DNA from: Catenovulum sp. 2E275
GTDB lineage: Bacteria; Pseudomonadota; Gammaproteobacteria; Enterobacterales; Alteromonadaceae
Reading direction: 5' to 3'
Assembly (NCBI RefSeq): GCF_025515275.1
Contig: NZ_JAOPFU010000012.1
Coordinates: 1 to 64,000 of the forward strand
DNA length: 64,000 bases
Below are positions 1-6,762 of the stretch, in pieces. The notes below the pieces were generated by a model that searched no databases, was not told the DNA's origin, and worked only from the letters and a program-made list of their open reading frames with translations. Every line of letters begins with the position of its first letter. The stretch's first letter is position 1. Both the position numbers and the translations under genes were made by a program.

Positions 1-144
1 TGTCGGAAAGATACGTTTTTTCTTCCACCTTTATATCTACAGTCAACTTAAAGCGGTAGGAAAAACGACTGGATGTCGGAAAGATACGTTTTTTCCTCCA
101 CCTTTATATCTACAGTCAACTTAAAAACGGTAGGAAAAACGACT
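1..144. repeat. Tandem direct repeat with iteron-like boxes
   Basis: Two nearly identical copies, 1-70 and 74-144, are separated by three bases. They differ by a few substitutions and one extra A in the second copy. Each copy carries the inverse of an iteron-like box (for example acgttttttcttccacctt at 13-31) and a direct box ending in ggaaaaacgact. Both resemble the iterons at 1973-2100. The second copy overlaps the last two bases of the initiator gene. Probably a second cluster of initiator binding sites. The window starts inside or at the edge of the array, so more copies may lie to the left. Confidence 0.75.
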
Positions 145-1579
145 AATCTTTTTCTATAGTACTCCAAAATTCATCCTGAGCATCAGCAACACGTTTTTCT
201 AATTTTTTTGGATCAAGCAACTCAGGCGAACGAACTTCAAATAAGTAAATTCTTAGTAAAGCATCATATCCAGGAGTTTTTGGCTTTATCATTGGGTTCT
301 TTCGTATCGCATATTCGTTAACTTCACGAAAAAAGCTATCTTTTTCCAGATCAGATAATGAGTTTAGGTAAGCATCAGCAACTTCTTTTTTATAATTTCT
401 TATGGCGTCTGCTTCAATCTTCTCCAATTGTTCTCTTTGTTTAGCAGCGAGCACCCTCTTTCTTTGACTCTCTTTAGCTTGTAATAATTTCATTTCGTTT
501 TGTATCTTGATCCACTCATTTTCAAATGCATCAAAATTATTATTTAAACAAGTCTTAAAGTAATCTAAAGGTTTTTTCTTTGTAGTTGCATATTTATCAT
601 AAAGTTCAATATTAAACTTTATATAGTGTAAATGTTTAACACTAATTTCTTCATCAAAATATAATTCTGAGTTTTCTAGTTTATTAAAAAAGACTCTACA
701 TGTAGCTTCAAGACAACGCTCATCTAAAAGCATTAACGCGTCCTGTTTTAAATTTTTATATTCTGGTGTTTCTGCATACGACGGTATTTTATTTCTGATA
801 AAAAATGAAATAATACGAATAGGTTTACCTACATAAGCAGCTTCGACTCTAAAATCTAAAAACTCTAAACTGTTTATATTATTTATCGCCTTTTGGATTA
901 CATATTTACGTAAATCCTTAAAATTTGGGTAAGTCCATACTTTTTCGCCATTTTCTATAGTGTAAGGGACGTTCATTATTTCTCTAAACATAGGGACAGT
1001 TAACTCAAATCTTCGTTGACCATCTCTTATAAAGAGTAAACAATGTTCATATAATATTGGAGTATACTTATCAGACCAAGCACCGTTAGCGATTCTTAAA
1101 TCAACACCAAGAGATGTTGCTTCTGAAGTATTTAATAAAGTTCGTCTAATATCTGGATCCAATCGTATAGAAAGAATCCCATCATTTATTTCAGCTCTGG
1201 AAACATAGTTTTGAAACCCAATACTTGCCCCCCCTACTTTATTCCCTTTCCCATCTTGAGACTCTAAAACATCCCATTCAACCCTTAAATCTTTTAATAA
1301 ACTAATAGCTCGCCTTGCACCTTGCCTATTATTTGATTTCCACTCCATATACTCTATAAATTTTATTACAGGCAATTGAATATCATATACTCGGTCACTA
1401 TATACTTCTTCTACATCATCAAAATTATCAAATCTTTGTCTTACATCATTCTGTAGCGCCAATATTACTGCGTTCATGCATTTATAAAGGGAAGATGTGA
1501 TACTCCCTCCAGGCGTAGCAAAGGATACGACTCTGTCACTTTTTACAACAATATTTTCTATTGATTCTTGATTTTGCAT
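143..1579 (-). CDS. Rep_3-like plasmid replication initiator
   Basis: A 478-residue protein resembling Rep_3/RepB initiators, which bind iterons through two winged-helix domains and open a plasmid origin. The N-terminal ~270 residues contain the winged-helix-like segments (around 60-110, with a basic RQGARRAISLLKDL stretch, and around 190-260, PMFREIMNVPY then KDLRKYVIQKAINNIN). The C-terminal part (about 360-420) is a charged, probably coiled-coil region (KESQRKRVLAAKQREQLEK). It is longer than typical small-plasmid initiators of 250-350 residues because of this tail. It is transcribed away from the iteron region at 1650-2150 and is divergent from parA, the usual layout for a partitioned low-copy replicon. 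Start ATG at 1579. The family assignment rests on pattern recognition plus context. No orthologue is named. Confidence 0.75.
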   Translation of the reverse strand: MQNQESIENIVVKSDRVVSFATPGGSITSSLYKCMNAVILALQNDVRQRFDNFDDVEEVYSDRVYDIQLPVIKFIEYMEWKSNNRQGARRAISLLKDLRVEWDVLESQDGKGNKVGGASIGFQNYVSRAEINDGILSIRLDPDIRRTLLNTSEATSLGVDLRIANGAWSDKYTPILYEHCLLFIRDGQRRFELTVPMFREIMNVPYTIENGEKVWTYPNFKDLRKYVIQKAINNINSLEFLDFRVEAAYVGKPIRIISFFIRNKIPSYAETPEYKNLKQDALMLLDERCLEATCRVFFNKLENSELYFDEEISVKHLHYIKFNIELYDKYATTKKKPLDYFKTCLNNNFDAFENEWIKIQNEMKLLQAKESQRKRVLAAKQREQLEKIEADAIRNYKKEVADAYLNSLSDLEKDSFFREVNEYAIRKNPMIKPKTPGYDALLRIYLFEVRSPELLDPKKLEKRVADAQDEFWSTIEKD

Positions 1580-1649
1580 ACAGTGTGCTAAAGATGTTTA
1601 ATACTAATGATTAATCGATTTTTATACATTAACTATATAATTAGTCAAA

Positions 1650-2150
1650 TTTGTGGTCGTATTTTCTTCCACCTTATTATCATGTTCGATTACGTAAAGT
1701 GGAAGTAAATACGATATTTTTTTATATACAATGCCTTTGGTTATCAACAAAACATTGTATTTTAATAACCTTTATCTCTATTAACGAATAATAGCTGACC
1801 TTAGATGAAAATATTTACTTGGGATTTAGACTGCAAATTTCCATATTATAGATGACTATTTATTTGTAAGTCTGAATCTCAATTTTTATAAGATCTAATT
1901 ATTTAAATAAAAAATAAAAAGATCTGATCTAGATCTAGCCTAGCATTAATAAAATCAATAGCTTAGGTGTTTAAAGAGGAAGCTTTTACTTTAAGGTGGA
2001 ATAAAATACTCTTAAAAAGAGGAAAGATAAACGTTTTAAAGGGAAAGGTTTACTTATAAATAGGGGAAAAAAAACGCTCAGAAAGAAGAAGAATAAACGA
2101 TGTGGAGCTCGTACTTTATTCCCCTTTTAACGTATATCCTTCTACTTTAT
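1650..2150. other. Candidate replication origin (oriV)
   Basis: A non-coding, AT-rich stretch upstream of the initiator gene with the parts of an iteron-type origin. There is a DnaA-box-like TTATCAACA at 1741-1749 (one mismatch to TTATCCACA). Four GATC sites lie at 1892, 1921, 1926 and 1932, three of them within 15 bases, next to a nearly pure A/T stretch (1896-1920) that could be the unwinding element. Iteron-like boxes are present in both orientations: inverse at 1657-1675, direct at 1696-1714, six phased copies at 1973-2100, and two degenerate inverse copies at about 2111-2148. Assignment as origin is inference from these parts. Confidence 0.65.
1973..2100 (+). repeat. Six phased initiator iterons
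   Basis: Six degenerate ~19-bp boxes begin at about 1973, 1993, 2016, 2038, 2059 and 2082, so they repeat every 20-23 bases, two helical turns. The shared pattern is AARRNGGAARNWAANACG (for example aaggtggaataaaatactc, aaagaggaaagataaacgt, aaagaagaagaataaacga). The same box, better conserved, occurs at 1657-1675 (inverse), 1696-1714 and in the repeat at 1-144. Phasing on one helix face is typical of Rep_3 iterons. Confidence 0.6.
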
Positions 2151-2734
2151 GTGTTATTAAATAAATGGTGGAACCATATACGGTTGATTTGCTTAATCAA
2201 ATATATAAATAATATTAATACCCTACTTCTCTCTTTATTCACCAATACCGACTAGTCATTTACTTTATTGGGAAATGGGTATGTCGGTTCCCAAACGAAA
2301 GACAACGTTGTCCATTCTGGCATTTTCCTATTAATTAGAATGTTGCCAAAAATTAAAAATGGAATTATTAGCAATACTTTTTTCTTTTGGAATAACTATT
2401 AAATTAACCCTGTCATTGTATCTATCATCTGATGAAGCTTAAACTCATAAATCCAGTCCATTATGCTTTTCCCTTGCTAGTTAAACATACTCGGTTTTGA
2501 ACTCAAGCTAATCTAAAGATGAAATACTTTTATAGTTATCATTACCTCACTGTAGTTGATTCTAAATGGTATATTTTGCTGTTTTTCACCAATTTTGATT
2601 AGGTAAACTATCGATTGATGGTTCGAATAGAAATATCATCTATCAGAATTACGTCTAAGCTAGTGTGCATTTAAACTATACGTCAGAATTGATTGTTATT
2701 TACCAACCGTCAATTCTTAATATTGTTTTGAGAT
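2151..2734. other. Non-coding stretch between origin and parS
   Basis: No convincing gene. All frames are closed by frequent stops and composition is strongly AT-rich. No further iterons or promoters could be assigned with confidence. It probably belongs to the replication/partition control region. Confidence 0.4.
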
Positions 2735-2754
2735 GTGTAGAACGCGTTCTACAC
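2735..2754. promoter_or_regulatory. Candidate parS site 1 (perfect palindrome)
   Basis: The 20-bp perfect palindrome GTGTAGAACGCGTTCTACAC lies upstream of parA. Near-identical palindromes recur at 2808-2827 and 3639-3656, all flanking parA. This is the arrangement expected of ParB binding sites that also autoregulate the operon. Confidence 0.7.
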
Positions 2755-2807
2755 ACTTAATTTTGTGTTTGAATATTATATTTAATACAAGCTAGTTACC
2801 CTCAATA

Positions 2808-2827
2808 GTGTAGAACGTGTTCTACAC
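2808..2827. promoter_or_regulatory. Candidate parS site 2
   Basis: GTGTAGAACGTGTTCTACAC is the same palindrome as at 2735-2754 with one central change. It sits 93 bases before the parA start, in the likely promoter region, so ParB or ParA binding here could repress parAB. Confidence 0.65.
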
Positions 2828-2919
2828 TAAATGAAAATACGAAATATATGGATATTAATAAGAATAAATATATAATAGTGAAAATTTATAAAAAAATAGT
2901 TTATCTATGGAGAATTTAA

Positions 2920-3633
2920 ATGGTTATTACATTTGGTAATAAAAAAGGGGGGGTATGGAAAAGTACAACTCTCTTAAATACCGCTTGTGTGGCTGCACAT
3001 AAAGGTTACCGTGTGTGTGTAGTAGATGCTGATACTAATGAAACATCGAATACATATCTAAGAAGAAGAAATGAAACGAATTCAGAAAGACTGAAACAAG
3101 GCATTGAAGAGTATCCATTCATTAAAAGTGAGTTGAAAAGGCCGGATGATTCTGTTGGTAAAGATTTGCAAGCTTTGGATGAAAATTACGATTATGTATT
3201 TGTTGATACAGGTGGATATGAAAATAAAGCTTTTACTTCTGCGATTCAAGTTTCTGATGTGATCTATATGCCCTTTCAACCATGTCAGGTTGATATGGAT
3301 CAACTGGTACCGACATTGAAAGTTATTATAGATACTGAAGATATGGTATCAGAATTGATCTCTGATTATATGATTGATGCTAGATTATTAGTGGTTGGAG
3401 CGGATCATAATTCTAAAGATCTAGTCATGGATGCAAAGGCTGTATCTAAACATCTAGAATCACATGCAAGTTTATCCTCTGCAACTATAACGGTTGTAAA
3501 AAAAATGAAAAAAATACAAGACGAAGGGTTAATGCTAGCCGATATTAAACATCCCAAGAGGAGTATGTACGAAATATTATTTGATGAAATTCAAGGAAAA
3601 AGAAAGTTAACACATAACCGAATTAGACGTTAA
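2920..3633 (+). CDS. parA: ParA-family partition ATPase with altered Walker A
   Basis: A 237-residue ParA/MinD-type P-loop ATPase, which positions replicon copies on the nucleoid with ParB. Visible motifs: deviant Walker A at the N-terminus reading KKGGVWKSTT (residues 8-17), Walker A'-like VVDADTNETS (about 35-44), Walker B-like DYVFVDTGG (about 90-98). No N-terminal helix-turn-helix is present, so this is the short (type Ib-like) form that usually does not bind the operator itself. The oddity is Trp in place of the near-invariant Gly of KGGxGK[ST] (codon TGG, a single base from GGG). Everything else is intact. The gene lies between candidate parS palindromes, with parB 50 bases downstream. 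ATG start; a clear upstream Shine-Dalgarno is weak (tggagaat). Confidence 0.88.
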   Translation: MVITFGNKKGGVWKSTTLLNTACVAAHKGYRVCVVDADTNETSNTYLRRRNETNSERLKQGIEEYPFIKSELKRPDDSVGKDLQALDENYDYVFVDTGGYENKAFTSAIQVSDVIYMPFQPCQVDMDQLVPTLKVIIDTEDMVSELISDYMIDARLLVVGADHNSKDLVMDAKAVSKHLESHASLSSATITVVKKMKKIQDEGLMLADIKHPKRSMYEILFDEIQGKRKLTHNRIRR

Positions 3634-3638
3634 CTTAA

Positions 3639-3656
3639 TGTAGAACACGTTCTACA
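3639..3656. promoter_or_regulatory. Candidate parS site 3
   Basis: TGTAGAACACGTTCTACA lies between the parA stop and the parB start. It is the third copy of the TAGAAC-NN-GTTCTA palindrome, with one central asymmetry. No other copy was noticed elsewhere in the window. Confidence 0.65.
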
Positions 3657-3683
3657 GTATTATATAATTGAAAGGTTTTTGAA

Positions 3684-4598
3684 ATGGTAAAGAAACTTAA
3701 CTTAGATTTGCTGGAAGGAAAAACAGCAAAATACCCATCAGAGATTAAGAAACAAGAACAAGATTTAATTAAAGAAAAAGAGAATATCATTGAAAATGGT
3801 AAAATTCAAAAAAAATTAGCAAGAAAAACAATATATGGAGTTCGAATTGTAAAGAAAGCTAGTGATACAGTTTTATGGGAGGGAAATCCAAGAAACTTTT
3901 CAAGAGATAAAGATATAAATGACCTCCTACCTTTAATAGAAAAATCAGGGGGGAATACTCAAGCTGTAGATGCCCGTATAAACTCTGAGGGTAAAATCGA
4001 AGTTATAGCCGGTTCAAGACGTCGAAGATGCTGTATTGAAAGCGGTTTAGAACTAGTCATAGATCTTTATGAAAATATGACAGATAAAGATGCTCAAGAA
4101 ATTGCTGAAATAGAAAATTCAGGAAGAAAGCAAGTTGATGCAATCGGTGAATGCGATTATCTGTATGATAAATATATAAAAATGAAAGAGTTAGATCCTA
4201 CATTAAGTGTAGAAGTATACTCTAGAATGAATAATATGGATCGAACTTTAATGCACTTAAAATTTAGCGTTGCTAAATTACCTGATTGGATAAAAGATAG
4301 TAGTAAAAATTTAGATTGGTCAATAAGGAACTTAAAAGCTTTAACTTCTATATATCGGCAGGTTATAGAAAGAGATATCAACAAAGAAGATCTTACATTT
4401 CGATTACCTTTATCTACTCCTACTTTAGTTATTAGTGCGTTTAAGAAAATGTTAGATGGACAAACAAAGAACAATATATCCCACATAAAAGTCACTAATG
4501 CGCGAGATGGTTCTGTAACAATAAAGTTATCGAAAGATCTTTCGTTAGAAAAGAAAAATAAAATATTATCATTAATAGATAATATGAATGAAGTATAG
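3684..4598 (+). CDS. parB: ParB-family partition protein
   Basis: A 304-residue ParB/RepB-type centromere-binding protein. Residues about 50-130 form the ParB N-terminal nuclease-like/CTP-binding fold, including GNPRNFSRDKDINDLLPLI and the arginine patch GSRRRRCC (about 111-118), a hallmark of the family's CTP-binding motif. Residues about 150-215 hold the helical DNA-binding part, and the C-terminus (about 250-304) is probably the dimerisation domain. It is the second gene of parAB, preceded by aaaggttttt and an ATG, and is expected to bind the TAGAAC-NN-GTTCTA palindromes. Codon use is as AT-rich as parA and rep and clearly differs from the less AT-rich agarase genes further right. Confidence 0.88.
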   Translation: MVKKLNLDLLEGKTAKYPSEIKKQEQDLIKEKENIIENGKIQKKLARKTIYGVRIVKKASDTVLWEGNPRNFSRDKDINDLLPLIEKSGGNTQAVDARINSEGKIEVIAGSRRRRCCIESGLELVIDLYENMTDKDAQEIAEIENSGRKQVDAIGECDYLYDKYIKMKELDPTLSVEVYSRMNNMDRTLMHLKFSVAKLPDWIKDSSKNLDWSIRNLKALTSIYRQVIERDINKEDLTFRLPLSTPTLVISAFKKMLDGQTKNNISHIKVTNARDGSVTIKLSKDLSLEKKNKILSLIDNMNEV

Positions 4599-5052
4599 GA
4601 TGTTGAATAAATCTAACCTTTCTAAAAAAATCACATGCGATATTTTTGTGGGGTTTAAGTAAATTGATTTAACAAGCTTTTGTAATATATCGATTTGAAA
4701 TTTTGCCTCGGCAGTATGAAAATAATATAACTTTGAGCATGGTGGCAAGAGAATATAATAATTCTGCATTTTTTAATTATTATTAAAAGAGGTTAAAAAA
4801 TAAGTCATTATCTACAATGTGATTTAATGTGGGTAAAGTTAGTGTAATTTCTTTCAGAAAGTTTTATAAACCGTAATTCAGTGATTTTCAGCCTAAAGAC
4901 GGTGATTATATTTTCAATTGCAAATCCTCGTTTTTAGTCAGTTAAAGTGAGACGTGAGGTCAAAACTGAATATGGATTTAACACCTGCCTTAATTAGTTC
5001 ACTGTATCTGGCTTCTCCATAATATTAATACGATAGCACTAAAAAATGATAT
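4599..5052. other. Non-coding region, possible transposase debris
   Basis: No intact gene. Around 4690-4780 one plus-strand frame reads ENNITLSMVAREYNNSAFF, reminiscent of the helix-turn-helix start of IS66/IS3 OrfA proteins, but it is too short to classify. The rest is AT-rich without visible signals. Confidence 0.35.
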
Positions 5053-5950
5053 GTGTGATTCATAGACATCATTTCAATATAATCTCTATCTATGAACAGA
5101 GAAATTCAACAACGGCTTACTTGGGTTAAGCTATACGAAGAAACAAATGATGCAGGTCTAGTATGCCGCAGATGTGGCATACTAGACCAACACTACGAAA
5201 GTGGTGGATGATGGCCTCCATAGCCAAAGTAGGCGTCCTCATAACTCACCTAATCAAAAAGTTTCATTAAAAGTAGAGTCAATAATTCTTGAATTAAGAA
5301 GAGCTAAAAATTTAGGTGCAAGACGTCTTGAAAGTGAGTAAGGAAGGCTTCATGAGATATCGTTATCTATGGCTACGATTCAAAAGGTTCTAGCAAAAAA
5401 CGATGTTTAACCAGTTAAAAAGTATCGTCGTAAACTTGATTACATTAGATACGAACGTCCTTTACCTGGTGACAGAGTTCAAATGGATACGTGTAAGCTA
5501 GCGCCAGGACTTTACCAATATACCTCGGTAGATGACTGCACTCGTTACCGTGTTCTAAGGGTTTATAAGCGTCGTACAGCTGCAAATACTCTTGATTTTA
5601 TCGGGCATGTAGTAGAAGAAATGCCATTTCCGATTCAGCGAATTCAAACTGATCGAGGCCGAGAATTTTTTGCTGAAAAAGTACAAAAATATTTGATGGA
5701 GCTGGGAATAAAGTTTCGCCCAAATAAGCCTAGTTCTCCCCACTTAAATGGAAAAGTTAAGCGTTCTCAGAAAACTGATAAAACAGAGTTTTATGCGACC
5801 ATTGATGTTCACTCTGAAGATTTGGATGAACAGATCGCAGAGTGGCAGCATTACTACAATTGGATGCGCCTTCTGCTGAAAGGATTCAAGATGCTAACTA
5901 TAAACGTGATTTAGAGATCGCCAGATTGAAACGATCTCTATGAATCACAC
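5053..5950 (+). mobile_element. Decayed IS481-type insertion sequence
   Basis: Terminal inverted repeats are visible: gtgtgattcatagacatc at 5053-5070 and its inverse gatctctatgaatcacac at 5933-5950, 17 of 18 positions matching. They bound an 898-bp element whose single transposase frame is broken. No clear target duplication was seen at the ends. It separates the replication/partition module from the agar locus. Confidence 0.7.
5091..5914 (+). pseudogene. IS481-like transposase, multiply broken
   Basis: The N-terminus starts MNREIQQRLTWVKLYEET (helix-turn-helix of IS481-type transposases). It then loses frame at about 5175 next to a perfect hairpin, lacks the RYQEHGIDGL-like linker, and resumes at about 5225. 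In-frame stops occur at about 5338 and 5408. From 5483 an open frame of 143 codons covers the rve integrase core: QMDTCKLAPGLYQYTSVDDCTRYR with the first catalytic Asp, then IQTDRGREFF with the second. A final frame disturbance near 5880 cuts the C-terminal part. The element cannot make an active enzyme. Confidence 0.8.
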
Positions 5951-5956
5951 AAATAA

Positions 5957-6607
5957 TTATTTACAACCTTTGCTTCCTTCTGGCAATGCAACTAAATATG
6001 CTTTGGCCAAATCTAACTCCATTTTCCCTTGAGTGGAGATTGAAAAAATATCTGTTAGATTTTTGAAATCAAAATTCCCGTCTTTGTTAAAACAGTTTAA
6101 TGGTAAAGTGAGTGCCGTCCATTCGTTTTTAGGCATTTGATTGAAAATAGGATTTAATGCCAGTTCGCTTTCACATTTATTAGACCAGTTACAACGCATA
6201 GCTATTTTAGCAATTGAGCTCGGCAACTCGATTATTCTTAGTTGAATTTCAAGTGCAGCAACATTTTCTACAGAAGATAGATCTATTTTATGGCTATTAA
6301 GTGTTATATTTGAAAACCAAGCAGCTTGTTTATTTCTCCCGCGCCATTTTACTTTTATTGCATCATTCTCTTTTTCTATACTAATTGGTTCGACAGTTAA
6401 GTTACCTCGTTTAGTTTTACCTGCTTGATTCTCAATTGGTATTCCCCAAGCTAGAGCATTCCCTATACTTAATTTCCAAGGAGGAGTAGCTTTACCTTCA
6501 TTTAAAAAATCAGATACAGGATCTGCAATTAAAGCCATCGAAGAAAAAGAAAGCATGATAATTACAGCTCTCATCATCTTTATTAATACTAAAATTTGTA
6601 ATTTCAT
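5957..6607 (-). CDS. Secreted ExoP-C-like domain protein
   Basis: Start placed at the ATG at 6607 (MKLQILVLIKMMRAVII), giving about 216 residues. The longer frame runs into the shared promoter region. A hydrophobic signal peptide ends near LIADP. The mature part (DPVSDFLNEGKATPPWKLSIGN, then KVKWRGRNKQAAWFSN and NEWTALTLPLNCF) resembles the galactose-binding-like C-terminal domain of GH3 exo-glucanases such as ExoP, here without any catalytic module. One pair of Cys (RCNWSNKC) may form a disulfide. It is divergent from the GH50 gene at 6763, sharing about 155 bp of control region. Likely a periplasmic or extracellular carbohydrate-binding accessory. The family call is from memory of the motif and its function is inferred. 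Confidence 0.6.
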   Translation of the reverse strand: MKLQILVLIKMMRAVIIMLSFSSMALIADPVSDFLNEGKATPPWKLSIGNALAWGIPIENQAGKTKRGNLTVEPISIEKENDAIKVKWRGRNKQAAWFSNITLNSHKIDLSSVENVAALEIQLRIIELPSSIAKIAMRCNWSNKCESELALNPIFNQMPKNEWTALTLPLNCFNKDGNFDFKNLTDIFSISTQGKMELDLAKAYLVALPEGSKGCK

Positions 6608-6636
6608 GTTTAAAGCTCGGTTATTAATTAACATTA

Positions 6637-6724
6637 ATTGTAGAATGTATACAAAATATAAATATGTCAATATGTTTAATAAATACTTTACATTTTTTAC
6701 TCGTTATTGTTAACTATCTACAAT
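6637..6724. promoter_or_regulatory. Divergent operator region with two TTGT-N9-ACAA sites
   Basis: Between the ExoP-C-like gene and the GH50 gene are TTGTAGAATGTATACAA (6638-6654) and TTGTTAACTATCTACAA (6707-6723). Both have TTGT and ACAA half sites nine bases apart. The second lies about 40 bases before the GH50 ATG and inside the longest possible frame of that gene, so it also supports the shorter GH50 start. Confidence 0.5.
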
Positions 6725-6762
6725 TTTTAAGTGTTAAGATACACCATAGAGGTCGTTGGGTT

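Noticed and set aside
1-144. Two ~70-bp direct repeats considered as CRISPR units
   Set aside because: Copies are separated by only three bases, with no spacer of unique sequence and no cas genes; internal boxes match the origin iterons.
4157-4769. Minus-strand frames across and after parB
   Set aside because: Low-complexity, hydrophobic translations of AT-rich DNA with no homology pattern; antisense shadows.
6664-6762. N-terminal extension of the first GH50 frame
   Set aside because: It would translate through an operator-like site, lacks a ribosome site, and hides the lipoprotein signal that begins at 6763.
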